DNA of 64,000 nt, taken from Ignavibacteria bacterium (GTDB lineage: Bacteria > Bacteroidota > Ignavibacteria > UBA10030 > SZUA-254). This document shows positions 53,605 through 62,225 of the stretch, piece by piece (the stretch's first letter is position 1; every line of letters starts with the position of its first letter). The notes under the pieces were generated by a model. That model did no database searches. It worked only from the letters and a program-made list of their open reading frames with translations, and had not been told where the DNA came from. The DNA lies in the NCBI GenBank assembly GCA_016178595.1, contig JACOSY010000005.1, positions 1 to 64,000 on the forward strand. Reading direction: 5' to 3'. A program made the position numbers and the translations under genes.

Positions 53605-54411
53605 TCAGTCGGAGGATTTTTTTGCATCGCTGGCGGAACCCAGGCCGGAGTGATCTAATCCCATTGCCTCGAAAATTCCATTCCGCATATCGATGTATTC
53701 TTGTGCGTCAAGTACTCTGGGCCTCGGCAGCGTAATCTCGATGATCGTGCGGATTGTCGCAGGCCGCCGGCTCATGACCACGACACGGTCCGCAAGCTGC
53801 ATAGCTTCTTCTACATCGTGAGTCACGAACAGGATAGTTTTCTTTTCTCGTTCCCAGATCGAGACCAGCTCCGCTCGCATGCGCAGGCGTGTAAAGTAGT
53901 CGAGCGCACCGAATGGTTCGTCCATAAACAGCACATCCGGGTTTGCTGCAAGAGCACGGGCAATCTCGACGCGTTGTTTCATCCCGCCGGAAAGCTCACT
54001 TGGATAGGCTTTTTCAAATCCTGTGAGGCCAACCATCTCGACGTAGTGCCGGATAATTCTGCGACGGTTCTCTTTCGGTGAGTGCAGGATGCCGAAGCCT
54101 ACGTTCTCATCTACCCTCAGCCATGGAAATACACCGCACTCCTGAAAAATGAATATCCTGCGGTGATCGGGTACAAGAACTTCTTCGCCGTCAATGAGCA
54201 CGTGACCGCCCGTTGTTTTCAAGAATCCGGCAATGACGTTCAGCAGTGTCGTTTTGCCGCAACCCGACGGTCCAACGATGCACACGAATTCACCTTCTTC
54301 TACTCGGAGATTGACTCGCTCGAAGACCGGTAACGGAACTCCGTTCATCGCGCCCGGAAATGTCATCGAGAGATCACGGAGCAAAATTTTAGGTGGGGAT
54401 GTACCTTCCAT
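53605..54411 (-). CDS. ABC transporter ATP-binding protein (SsuB/NrtD/TauB type)
   Basis: A 268-residue cytoplasmic ATPase of the nitrate/sulfonate/taurine importer group. Walker A is GPSGCGKTTLLN, the signature LSGGMKQRVEIARAL, Walker B VLFMDEPFGALD, and the switch histidine lies in FVTHDVEEAM. It powers uptake through the permease encoded 20 bp upstream. It is the last gene of a three-gene importer operon. Confidence 0.93.
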   Translation of the reverse strand: MEGTSPPKILLRDLSMTFPGAMNGVPLPVFERVNLRVEEGEFVCIVGPSGCGKTTLLNVIAGFLKTTGGHVLIDGEEVLVPDHRRIFIFQECGVFPWLRVDENVGFGILHSPKENRRRIIRHYVEMVGLTGFEKAYPSELSGGMKQRVEIARALAANPDVLFMDEPFGALDYFTRLRMRAELVSIWEREKKTILFVTHDVEEAMQLADRVVVMSRRPATIRTIIEITLPRPRVLDAQEYIDMRNGIFEAMGLDHSGLGSASDAKKSSD

Positions 54412-54431
54412 GACGGATGAATTGGTCAGAT

Positions 54432-55205
54432 TTAGCGGGCTGCGAACGACTGAAATCCCCAGCGCACTTCATCAAGTTGCTGAAGCTTTCTAATGGCAAG
54501 GTCGAGGATGAGCCCGATGAGTCCGATAAGAATCATGCCTGCGACGACGAGATCGTATCGCTTGCCGGCATTGCGGGCATCGATGATCAAGTAGCCAAGG
54601 CCGGAATTCACAGCGATCATCTCGGCAGCGACAACCACCAACCATGCGATACCGAGCGCCAGTCTGATACCGGTAATGATTTGCGGCATCGTGGCAGGAA
54701 GAATGATCTTCTTAAAAAGCGCCAGGCCATGTACATGAAAATTTCGCGCAGCTCGCAAGTAGACTAGCTGAATATTCTGTACCGCCGCAATAGTTGCGGT
54801 GAGAATAGGGAAGATGCTGGAAAGAAAAATGAGGAAGATGGGGGCGAGATCGCTCAGCCCGAACCAGAGGATTGCCACGGGTATCCAGGCGATCGGTGAA
54901 ATTGGTCTGAGAATCTGTATCAAAGGATTGAATGCCGAGAACGCGCGGCCGAACCAGCCGACGAAGAGTCCGGCCGGAATACCGATCAAAACCGCGAGAA
55001 GAAATCCGACTGAGACACGAAAGAGCGAGGCCACAATATAATTGAGAAGCACTCCGTGTCGCATTAATTCTACAATGCCCGTAAAAGCGTCGACCGGTGT
55101 TGGAAAGATGGTACTGCCCGACCAGAGGACAAGCCCATGCCAAAGAGCGATGAAGCAGCTTGTAACACCGACCGGCAAAAGAATTCGTTCAAGACTCGAT
55201 CTCAT
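54432..55205 (-). CDS. ABC transporter permease (SsuC/NrtB type)
   Basis: A 257-residue inner-membrane permease with about six transmembrane segments. The ILRPISPIAWIPVAILWFGL segment and AARNFHVHGLALFKKIILPATMPQI, ending in the EAA-loop region that contacts the ATPase, are typical of this family. ATG 55205 overlaps the stop of the binding-protein gene (ATGA); five codons further upstream are open but unlikely. Confidence 0.92.
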   Translation of the reverse strand: MRSSLERILLPVGVTSCFIALWHGLVLWSGSTIFPTPVDAFTGIVELMRHGVLLNYIVASLFRVSVGFLLAVLIGIPAGLFVGWFGRAFSAFNPLIQILRPISPIAWIPVAILWFGLSDLAPIFLIFLSSIFPILTATIAAVQNIQLVYLRAARNFHVHGLALFKKIILPATMPQIITGIRLALGIAWLVVVAAEMIAVNSGLGYLIIDARNAGKRYDLVVAGMILIGLIGLILDLAIRKLQQLDEVRWGFQSFAAR

Positions 55206-56251
55206 TGTTTCATTTCCCACGAATAAGGTTGAGCATCGTGCGTCCGAGCGGAAAACGTTGTATCGGCATAATTGTCGAATGAGACGGAGCCGTCAAGAAT
55301 TCCAGCCTCAAGTGCAAGCCGCTCGATCACCTCGAAATCTTTCCGCGCCAGAGCAAGGTTGGTATAGGTGACTCTGTCGGGTGGTTTGCTTAAGACGAAA
55401 CGCAAGAGCCGCGGGTCTTGATGGTAATAATTCTTTGCCACGGCTTCCGAAGCTTCCATGCGATGCTCCATATCGGAGTCCAACCATTTACCACTTCTTG
55501 CGATTCCATCCACAAGTTGTTGCACCCATTCGGGATGTTCTCTGATAGTGCGTTCATGAACCACCAGCACACATGAGATGAAATTGGGCCATAGCTCTTT
55601 CGCCTGATAAAAAACTCTACCATATCCGTCCATCTCAGTTTGTGCCATAAAAGGTTCCGCGGCGGTAATTCCATCCACTGCCTTTGCCTGAAGGGCAGCG
55701 GGCATGTCGGGAGGTGGCATCTCCACGAGCTTTACATCATCAATCGTCATTCCATGATCTCTCAGCCCCTTGTAGATAATGAGCATCTGATTCGAGAAAC
55801 GGTTCGGTATTGCAATAGTCTTACCTTTCAAGTCATTGAAGTTGAATATCTTTGAATCTTTGTGTACCATCAAAGCGGTTCCATCTCGATGACCAAGATA
55901 AACAATCTTTACCGGCACACCTTGCTGTCGTAGCACCATCGCCATCGGAGCGAGCAGGAATGTCGCAGGCAAATCGCCGGAAAGGAATGCTTCTTTCAAT
56001 TCCGGCCAGCCGCTGAAGCGCACAGGCTCATAAAATCCTTTACCAACCATGTTCTGATTGATCCAATCGGTGACAGGACACGTAAGATGGCACGTTACGG
56101 GAAGGAACCCAACGCGGAATGTGCTCACATCCGTCGATGCAGTTCCAATTGAGTTACCCGAAGCCGCACGACCGTTTAGCCAATAGTGAACAAGCGACAA
56201 AACAAGTGTGCATCCCACGACGAGAAAGATGATAAGTCTCGGTTTGGACAT
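55202..56251 (-). CDS. ABC transporter substrate-binding protein (NrtA/SsuA-like)
   Basis: A protein of about 349 residues with the type 2 periplasmic-binding fold of the NMT1/SsuA group (LLAPMAMVLRQQGVPVKIVYL, LKGKTIAIPNRFSNQML, AVDGITAAEPFMAQ). The N-terminus has a hydrophobic stretch (LIIFLVVGCTLVLSLV) that could be a membrane anchor or a short lipoprotein signal with the cysteine in VVGC. The ligand-site strand starts FLPVTCHLTCPVTDW, with two cysteines not found in typical SsuA. The substrate (nitrate, sulfonate, thiamine precursor or other) cannot be read out. ATG 56251 has AGAGG just upstream. Confidence 0.87.
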   Translation of the reverse strand: MSKPRLIIFLVVGCTLVLSLVHYWLNGRAASGNSIGTASTDVSTFRVGFLPVTCHLTCPVTDWINQNMVGKGFYEPVRFSGWPELKEAFLSGDLPATFLLAPMAMVLRQQGVPVKIVYLGHRDGTALMVHKDSKIFNFNDLKGKTIAIPNRFSNQMLIIYKGLRDHGMTIDDVKLVEMPPPDMPAALQAKAVDGITAAEPFMAQTEMDGYGRVFYQAKELWPNFISCVLVVHERTIREHPEWVQQLVDGIARSGKWLDSDMEHRMEASEAVAKNYYHQDPRLLRFVLSKPPDRVTYTNLALARKDFEVIERLALEAGILDGSVSFDNYADTTFSARTHDAQPYSWEMKQ

Positions 56252-56300
56252 TTGACCTCTGCAAACTATGCTGTGAATCAAGAGTTCGAAGTGCTCTGCA

Positions 56301-56329
56301 ATAATACGCAAAAGAGGCACCACTGTCAA
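56301..56329 (-). promoter_or_regulatory. Promoter of the ABC importer operon (TTGACA-N17-TATTAT)
   Basis: On the minus strand, consensus TTGACA (56324-56329) and TATTAT (56301-56306) are 17 bp apart, about 43 bases upstream of ATG 56251 allowing for the start point. Confidence 0.7.
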
Positions 56330-56457
56330 GCGCTTGAACGGCCGATCACGACTGCAAGCGACCGGGCTGGAACACGACCGAACGGACTGGATTCGTCAAC
56401 GTCTAAAATCAGCCAGATTCTGCAACCGTAATTTGGATGCTATCCGAATTTTCAGCC

Positions 56458-56486
56458 TTGACTTTGTCTTTATTATTTAGTAGTTT
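56458..56486 (+). promoter_or_regulatory. Promoter of the surface cassette (TTGACT-N17-TAGTTT)
   Basis: TTGACT (56458-56463) and TAGTTT (56481-56486) are separated by 17 bp. The leader to ATG 56649 would be about 155 bases. Confidence 0.45.
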
Positions 56487-56648
56487 CACAATGCACAACA
56501 ATTTGAAAGCATTGCCCCGGATACTTGCTATCGCGTAACCTGTTTTCGAGAGTCACTATCTACGTTGATTGAACTCATGGGCAATGTCTCGCCGGGTGTG
56601 TCTGTTTCGGAGAGAAGACCACGCGGTTTTTTTTATACTTCCCGACCA

Positions 56649-57491
56649 ATGAAGAAAGTACCCTTCTGTCTCTGCGTTTCCGTTCTTTCGTGTATGTTCT
56701 TCTTCTCCTCCTGCAAGAAAGAGGTGGAAGGAACAATCGATTCCCAATTCTATTCTCCGTACCTTCTTTCTGCCAGGCTGAGTGAAGGCAAACTGAACCT
56801 GGATACGACGACGAGTGAAAGCATCACGAGATTACCGGATGGAAGGTATCAAGTCTCAGATTCTGTTTACGTTCAAGCGATCGATCCTACCGATGCTCGC
56901 AATCTCGGCCAATGCAGCTTCCGGATATACAGACCGGGAGCGAGATCTTCATTTCTCACAGGAGTGCTTCCTCAATCAAGCGCTTCCGGTAATGCTGCCT
57001 CGTACACCGTACGATTCACATTCACAGCAAACCGGAGTGACATTGGCCAGTATCTCGTTGAGGCCTATCTGAAGGGATCGTCAAACTTTGAGAGTAATCA
57101 CCTCTATTCATCGCTCGTGCTCACCCGTAATAATGCACTCCCCAGCCTTTCTGGTCTTTCAGTTCCCGATACTCTCCGGCGTCCGAACAGCGGCACGCGG
57201 AACGTTTTCTTCGCAGTGACTGTAAGCGATTCGGACGGGCTCACTGATATCGACAAGGTGTTCTTCAATAGTATCAATTCGACCTTCCCGAACTTCGAAC
57301 AGCCTATGTTCGATGATGGAGATGTGCACATCACCGGCGACTCGGTCGCACATGACGGCCTGTATTCTCGTCTTCTTCAACTTGATTCCTCGGCAACGGT
57401 AGGGACGAAGGAATTTCGATTTTGGGCGCGAGATAAATCGGGCGCGCTGAGCGATTCGCTCGTTCATTTCATTGTGGTGGTTCCAGAATGA
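56649..57491 (+). CDS. Lipoprotein of unknown function
   Basis: A 280-residue exported lipoprotein from the chosen start. The signal peptide ends in the lipobox FFSSC, followed by KKEVEG. The mature part consists of two or three beta-sandwich-like modules; the second half contains PDTLRRPNSGTRNVFFAVTV and DSDGLTDIDKVFFN, a pattern of Ig-like or cadherin-like domains with calcium-style acidic loops. Its frame is open 28 codons further upstream, but only the ATG at 56649 gives a signal peptide. It overlaps the next gene by 4 bp and is the first gene of a four-gene surface cassette. Confidence 0.75.
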   Translation: MKKVPFCLCVSVLSCMFFFSSCKKEVEGTIDSQFYSPYLLSARLSEGKLNLDTTTSESITRLPDGRYQVSDSVYVQAIDPTDARNLGQCSFRIYRPGARSSFLTGVLPQSSASGNAASYTVRFTFTANRSDIGQYLVEAYLKGSSNFESNHLYSSLVLTRNNALPSLSGLSVPDTLRRPNSGTRNVFFAVTVSDSDGLTDIDKVFFNSINSTFPNFEQPMFDDGDVHITGDSVAHDGLYSRLLQLDSSATVGTKEFRFWARDKSGALSDSLVHFIVVVPE

Positions 57492-59092
57492 TGAAACCTC
57501 AAGTCATTCGTATTCTTTGTTCGCTGTTGCTTTTTTCTGCGAGTATACCGAGCGGTATCTTTCCACAGTCAAAGTTCCTGAAGTCTTTTGCCATCGGCCA
57601 TGTTGCGGATCAACCATTGCCATTCCCTCCGAGTAACAACATCTCCCACATCAACGTCGACGGCTCGATCCTTTGGATCGGGACAGGTAAAGGAGTAGGG
57701 AAGAGCGTTGACTTCGGCAGAACATGGGAGAGTTACCGAAACGATCCCGCCTTTGCAAACGATGGCATCTTTGCGATTGTAACGGATGGCGATACAGTGT
57801 GGGTTTCAACAGGATTCGACAAAGAGACGAACGATGGTTCAGTGCAGACCGGCAGTGGATATACGTATTCAAACGATAACGGTCAAACCTGGCATCACGT
57901 CGGTCAAACGCTCGATCAACAGGGCGACAGCCTCATCTCTTATGGCATAAACGATTCACTCCGTATCTTGCCGGTTGTCGTGCCAGAACAAAATGTTACG
58001 TTCGATCTTGCAGTAAGCCCGGGAACTATCTGGATCGCAAGCTGGGCCAGTGGGCTCCGAAAGTCAACAGACAACGGCGCAACATGGCAGCGGCTTCCTC
58101 TTCCGCCCGATAACAGAGGCTCACTCAAGCCGACCGACACTCTCTGGACATACGCGCCAACCGACACCGCACGTCTGCATCGTTTATTTCAGCGCTTCGA
58201 TCCTCGGCGAAATAATAATTTTCTCGGCTTCGCTGTTTACACCGCAGATGGCGAGACGGTGTGGTGTGGTACTGCAGGCGGCGTCAATAAATCCACAGAC
58301 GGGGGAATGAGCTGGGTAAAATTCAGTCATCAGAATCAGGCCTTGCCGATTCTCGGTAATTGGGTTATTGCGATCGACGAGCAGCGCTTTCAAGGAAAGA
58401 GCAGGATATGGACGACGAACTGGAAGGCGGAAGACCCTGACGAAGATTATGGAGTCAGTTATACCGACGATGGTGGAAATAGTTGGAAGAATCTCTTGCG
58501 CGGAATCAAAGCGTACGATTTTGCATTCAAGGATTCTATCGCGTACATTGCCACCGACCACGGGATCTATCGGACTTCTGATGGAGGACTCACGTTCAAC
58601 AATTTTTCGAGTATTACTGATCCCGCAAATCATCAAATCGTTGCCTACTCAAGCATGTTTTCTGTCGCCGTCATGAGTGATACGGTTCTCGTTGGAACGG
58701 CTGATGGATTGGCCTCAACGATCGATAACGTGAATCATCCCTTCGGCTCATCATGGACGATCCGACGAACCTATCACGAGGTTCAGTCAACGAATGAGAC
58801 GTACGCGTATCCGAATCCATTTTCGCCGCGGTTTCAGGTTATCCGAGTTCATTTCGGAAAATCCTCGACCCTGTCAGCCGAGCGGTCAGTCTCCGTCGAT
58901 ATTTTTGATTACGGTATGAACCGTGTGCGTGCATTAATCAATAATGCGCACCGCTCAACCTCGGTTGAATACGATGAGATTTGGGATGGTCGACGCGACG
59001 ATGGGACGATGGTCGCCAGCGGCGTCTACATCTACCGCGTGACAATCGATAATGGCGAACCACAATTTGGAAAAATTCTCGTACTCCAATAA
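57488..59092 (+). CDS. Secreted Asp-box beta-propeller with FlgD-like C-terminal domain
   Basis: A 534-residue exported protein with a signal peptide (residues about 8-26). The body has repeated Asp-box/BNR motifs (SVDFGRTW, SNDNGQTW, STDNGATW, STDGGMSW, TDDGGNSW, TSDGGLTF), which predict a sortilin-like beta-propeller of about 410 residues. The last 95 residues form a FlgD-like Ig fold typical of proteins exported by T9SS (AYPNPFSPRFQVIRVHFGK, YDEIWDGRRDDGTMVASGVYIYRVTID). The tail does not end in the basic KxVxxK-type motif seen in the cargo at 32019. It sits directly upstream of two PorV/PorQ genes. Confidence 0.82.
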   Translation: MMKPQVIRILCSLLLFSASIPSGIFPQSKFLKSFAIGHVADQPLPFPPSNNISHINVDGSILWIGTGKGVGKSVDFGRTWESYRNDPAFANDGIFAIVTDGDTVWVSTGFDKETNDGSVQTGSGYTYSNDNGQTWHHVGQTLDQQGDSLISYGINDSLRILPVVVPEQNVTFDLAVSPGTIWIASWASGLRKSTDNGATWQRLPLPPDNRGSLKPTDTLWTYAPTDTARLHRLFQRFDPRRNNNFLGFAVYTADGETVWCGTAGGVNKSTDGGMSWVKFSHQNQALPILGNWVIAIDEQRFQGKSRIWTTNWKAEDPDEDYGVSYTDDGGNSWKNLLRGIKAYDFAFKDSIAYIATDHGIYRTSDGGLTFNNFSSITDPANHQIVAYSSMFSVAVMSDTVLVGTADGLASTIDNVNHPFGSSWTIRRTYHEVQSTNETYAYPNPFSPRFQVIRVHFGKSSTLSAERSVSVDIFDYGMNRVRALINNAHRSTSVEYDEIWDGRRDDGTMVASGVYIYRVTIDNGEPQFGKILVLQ

Positions 59093-59093
59093 C

Positions 59094-60041
59094 GTGAAGC
59101 CGCTGCTGTATTATATTCTGCTCATTCTCTTGGTTACAACCGGCCATGCTCAAAATGCCGGCAGCGCAGGAGCGTTTGCACGCCTGGGTTACGGCGCTCG
59201 GGGGATGGCAATGGGTAATGCTGGAACGGCGATCAATGCGGGTACCGTTGCCACCTGCTACAATCCTGCACTTGCATCATTTTCAGAAGAGCGAATTGTG
59301 GCAGCAACGTTTGGAATTCTTGCTTTTGATCGGTACCTTAACTTTCTCAGTTATACACAAGCCATTCAACCGACGGCTGGGATTTCGATTGGGCTGATCA
59401 ACGCAGGTGTCCGCAATATCGACGGGCGCGATGAAGATGGCGAGCACACGGATGATTATTCGACATCCGAGAACCAATTCTTTCTTGCTTTCTCGAACAA
59501 AGTTGATCAATCGGTTTCACTCGGCGTCTCAGTGAAATTATATTACAGCAAGCTCTTCAACGATGTTAAGTCGACAACCGTCGGCTTCGATCTTGGCGCG
59601 TACGTCCAGGCAACTGAAGCGCTTGGCATCGGCCTTACGGTCCAGGATTTGAATTCAAAGTACAAATGGGATACGAAGGACGTTTACGGCGCACAGGCAG
59701 GAGGACCGAGTGAGGATAAATTTCCAAATCTTCGACGGCTCGGTTTTTCGTACAAACTCCCTGCAAGCGCCGGAATATTGACGGCAGAGTTTGAGAATTC
59801 CTCCCTCGGCACGAACGTCGTTCGCGTTGGTGCCGAGTACAACGTGATTGAGAACTTTACCGTGCGCGGCGGTGCCGATAGAATCGATCTCGGCGATGCG
59901 GCAACCGGAGTAAAACCAACGTTCGGCTTCAGCGTGAAGAATTCTTTCAATGGTTGGTCGCCGGCACTTCACTATGCTTTTATCGCAGAGTCATATGCAT
60001 CGCACGGAATGCACATCATCACACTCTCTACAGCTTTCTAA
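59094..60041 (+). CDS. PorV/PorQ-family outer membrane protein
   Basis: A protein of about 315 residues with a signal peptide (LLYYILLILLVTTGHAQ) and the family start AGAFARLGYGARGMAMGNAG, then CYNPALASF, where the first beta-strands begin. The rest alternates strands of a FadL-like barrel and ends SLGxx-like in LSTAF. PorV relatives bind T9SS cargo at the cell surface. GTG 59094 lies one base after the previous stop and starts the signal peptide. An ATG at 59052 is possible but would overlap the preceding gene by 41 bp. Confidence 0.82.
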   Translation: MKPLLYYILLILLVTTGHAQNAGSAGAFARLGYGARGMAMGNAGTAINAGTVATCYNPALASFSEERIVAATFGILAFDRYLNFLSYTQAIQPTAGISIGLINAGVRNIDGRDEDGEHTDDYSTSENQFFLAFSNKVDQSVSLGVSVKLYYSKLFNDVKSTTVGFDLGAYVQATEALGIGLTVQDLNSKYKWDTKDVYGAQAGGPSEDKFPNLRRLGFSYKLPASAGILTAEFENSSLGTNVVRVGAEYNVIENFTVRGGADRIDLGDAATGVKPTFGFSVKNSFNGWSPALHYAFIAESYASHGMHIITLSTAF

Positions 60042-60052
60042 GCGGATATGAT

Positions 60053-60961
60053 ATGAAGGGAAATACATTCGCGGTATTCTGCATTAGCCTGCTTTTCTCC
60101 ATTCAACTAAGCCATGCCCAACCTGGGCAAGCCGGCTTCACCTTCCTGAAGCTCGGTGTCGGCGGACGGGCGCTTGGAATGGGAGAAGCATATTCTGCTC
60201 TCAGTACCGACCCGAGTGCGACTTATTATAATCCAGCAGGGCTCTCCTTCTCGCAATCCTCACAGATTCTTCTCATGCACAAAGAGTGGCTGCAAGACAT
60301 CACGACCGAATACATCGCTGCTCAGTCGTTCCTCGGAGGTCTGGCTGTCGGAGTCAGCGTCAACGCGACAAACATCAACGACATCGAACTCCGACAGCAA
60401 CCGGGTCCACCCCAGGGAACGTTCAATGCACACAATGCCGCTTTCGGACTTTCTTTTTCCTACAAGGTTGATTCATCCTTCAGTATCGGTGTGACAGGCA
60501 AATATCTTTATGAGAAAATATTAGTAGATGAATCCTCCGGAATCGGAGTGGATCTCGGCGTCCTTTATACAACTCCATGGGATGTTCGTCTTGGTGCATC
60601 GCTCAGCAATATGGGATCGGTGAATGAACTGGATGTGGAATCGTCGAAGTTGCCAACCCTTTTTCGTATCGGTGCAGCGTACATTCATTCCCTTGAAGCG
60701 ATCGACGGCACGATGACGTTCGCTTCCGACCTCGTTTCATCCAGCAACGAAGGCAAAAGTCACATCAACGTTGGGGGCGAGTTGAACTATCATCAGGCTT
60801 TCGCGATCCGTGTCGGATACCAGACAAGTTATGAAGCGCGAAACGTGACAACCGGCCTTGGCTTCAGGTATGGTCTTTTTGCACTCGATTATGCGTTCAT
60901 TCCAAGTCGCTACGATCTGGGATCCACGCATACACTTTCCCTGGGAATAGAATTCCAGTAA
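60053..60961 (+). CDS. PorV/PorQ-family outer membrane protein (second copy)
   Basis: A 302-residue outer-membrane barrel with signal peptide (FAVFCISLLFSIQLSHAQ). FTFLKLGVGGRALGMGEAYSA and YYNPAGLSF match the family start, and the C-terminal HTLSLGIEFQ ends in an aromatic-polar tail typical of barrels. It is a diverged paralogue of the preceding gene, 11 bp downstream. Frames upstream of ATG 60053 are shadows within that gene. Together with the propeller protein it forms a likely surface-export cassette. Confidence 0.85.
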   Translation: MKGNTFAVFCISLLFSIQLSHAQPGQAGFTFLKLGVGGRALGMGEAYSALSTDPSATYYNPAGLSFSQSSQILLMHKEWLQDITTEYIAAQSFLGGLAVGVSVNATNINDIELRQQPGPPQGTFNAHNAAFGLSFSYKVDSSFSIGVTGKYLYEKILVDESSGIGVDLGVLYTTPWDVRLGASLSNMGSVNELDVESSKLPTLFRIGAAYIHSLEAIDGTMTFASDLVSSSNEGKSHINVGGELNYHQAFAIRVGYQTSYEARNVTTGLGFRYGLFALDYAFIPSRYDLGSTHTLSLGIEFQ

Positions 60962-60965
60962 ATTG

Positions 60966-60998
60966 CGCCGAAAACGATTTTGGCATGGCGGTTTTTTT
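60966..60998 (+). terminator. Possible intrinsic terminator after the surface cassette
   Basis: A CGCC/GGCG clamp (60966-60969, 60987-60990) encloses an A/T-rich inner stem (CCGAAAA/TTTTGG) and is followed by seven T residues. Confidence 0.5.
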
Positions 60999-61051
60999 CT
61001 CAACATTTCGTATATTGTAGTCGATAGGGACTACAAAAAGGATCAGCCGCA

Positions 61052-61600
61052 ATGAAAACGTTCTTTCAAACGATACTCGTTCTGCTCATCGCAGTAGCAG
61101 CAAGCTACGCAGGTGATCCACCCGATAGCAGTAAAGCAAAAGCGGAGCTGCCGTGGAAACCGTTTACGGACGGTTTTGCAGAAGCGAAGAAGAATGACAA
61201 GAAGATCATGCTTGATATCTACACCGACTGGTGCGGCTGGTGCAAGCGCCTTGATGCGAACGTCTACTCCGACCCTGACGTGGCTGCATACCTGAAGGCA
61301 CACTACGTTTCCGTGAAGTTGAATGCTGAATCCAAAACGCAGGTTACGTACAAAGATACGGCATATTCACAGGTCGGATTTGCACAAGCACTCGGTGTGA
61401 CAGGCTATCCAACGATCGCATTTTTTGATTCGCACGGCGATTTTATCACGAAGCTCGGTGGATACGTTGGACCCGAACGCTTTCTTCCAATTGTCAAATT
61501 TATCGGTGAGGACTACTACAAGAAGATGTCGTGGGACGACTATCAGAAACAGTTGTCTCAGAAACAGGCGGACCAGCAGAAAGTCGACAAGAAGAACTAA
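61052..61600 (+). CDS. Secreted thioredoxin-family protein
   Basis: A 182-residue exported protein of the thioredoxin-7/DUF255-like group. The signal peptide ends near AASYAG. DIYTDWCGWCKRLDANVY carries the CxxC active site in the WCGWC form, and GVTGYPTIAFFDSHG contains the cis-proline. The C-terminal 25 residues are Gln- and Lys-rich. It probably reduces disulfides in periplasmic proteins. A TATATT box at 61011-61016 precedes it, but no convincing -35 was found. It is followed by a good terminator. Confidence 0.87.
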   Translation: MKTFFQTILVLLIAVAASYAGDPPDSSKAKAELPWKPFTDGFAEAKKNDKKIMLDIYTDWCGWCKRLDANVYSDPDVAAYLKAHYVSVKLNAESKTQVTYKDTAYSQVGFAQALGVTGYPTIAFFDSHGDFITKLGGYVGPERFLPIVKFIGEDYYKKMSWDDYQKQLSQKQADQQKVDKKN

Positions 61601-61625
61601 TCCTTGTCAAGTAAGTGAAAACAAG

Positions 61626-61657
61626 AAGCCTCCCGATGACGGAGGCTTTTTGTTTTT
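61626..61657 (+). terminator. Intrinsic terminator after the thioredoxin gene
   Basis: The 8-bp stem AAGCCTCC/GGAGGCTT with loop CGATGAC is followed by TTTTTGTTTTT. Confidence 0.85.
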
Positions 61658-61680
61658 GGAATAATTGACGATATGCGAGT

Positions 61681-62223
61681 CTATCGAGACTGTAGTCGTT
61701 GCAGACTTGCCAATGCATCCTCAACATGCTTGCTCATATTGACCTCATGGTGAATGACTGCACCGATTATTCCTCCCTTATCGATGACATACGTCACGCG
61801 CTTCGTGACAGGCAGGAGTCCACCAAGCCATCGGGATCCATATTCTCTCATGATAGTTCGATCGGGATCGCTGAGAAGTGTGAAGGGGAGATTGTACGAC
61901 GCAGCAAACATACTGTGCGAGTAGCGATCGTCTGCGCTTACGCCGAGGACGACAGCATCAAGCTTCTGCAGTTCGGCGTAGTTGTCTCTGAGCGTGCATG
62001 CTTGCTCGGTGCATCCGGCCGTGTAATCTTTTGGGTAGAAATAGAGAACGATGTTTTTTCGTCCATGGAAGTCACTCAACCTGATCCGCTCCCCCGCTTG
62101 TGTGAGTGCTGAGAAATCCGGTGCACGATCGCCGACATGCAACATAAAGATTTTTTCTTCAAGGACGAACAGTAGAACAAGCAGCGCAACGATACAACCG
62201 GACGCGAGCGCGATGGTTTTCAT
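61681..62223 (-). CDS. bcp: Peroxiredoxin (Bcp/PrxQ type) with N-terminal membrane anchor
   Basis: A 180-residue thiol peroxidase. Residues about 5-22 form a hydrophobic anchor, unusual for Bcp proteins, which are mostly cytosolic; the catalytic domain should therefore face the periplasm (inference). KDYTAGCTEQACTLRD has the peroxidatic and resolving cysteines in the CxxxxC spacing of PrxQ. ASYNLPFTLLSDPD is also characteristic. It starts 2 bp downstream of the glycosyltransferase stop and is the last gene of that minus-strand unit. Confidence 0.9.
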   Translation of the reverse strand: MKTIALASGCIVALLVLLFVLEEKIFMLHVGDRAPDFSALTQAGERIRLSDFHGRKNIVLYFYPKDYTAGCTEQACTLRDNYAELQKLDAVVLGVSADDRYSHSMFAASYNLPFTLLSDPDRTIMREYGSRWLGGLLPVTKRVTYVIDKGGIIGAVIHHEVNMSKHVEDALASLQRLQSR

Positions 62224-62225
62224 GC

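Larger units (their letters stand above)
56252..56648. other. Divergent spacer between ABC importer and surface cassette
   Basis: About 400 bp with no gene. It contains the importer promoter (56301-56329, minus) and a promoter for the lipoprotein gene (56458-56486, plus). A T-run and TATACT at about 56629-56640 directly before ATG 56649 could be a second -10 box, but no matching -35 was found. Confidence 0.5.

Noticed and set aside
53477-53653. 58-residue plus-strand frame after the TrmH gene
   Set aside because: It overlaps the 3' end of the ABC ATPase gene in antisense, its GAAGG is too close to the ATG, and no family is recognisable.
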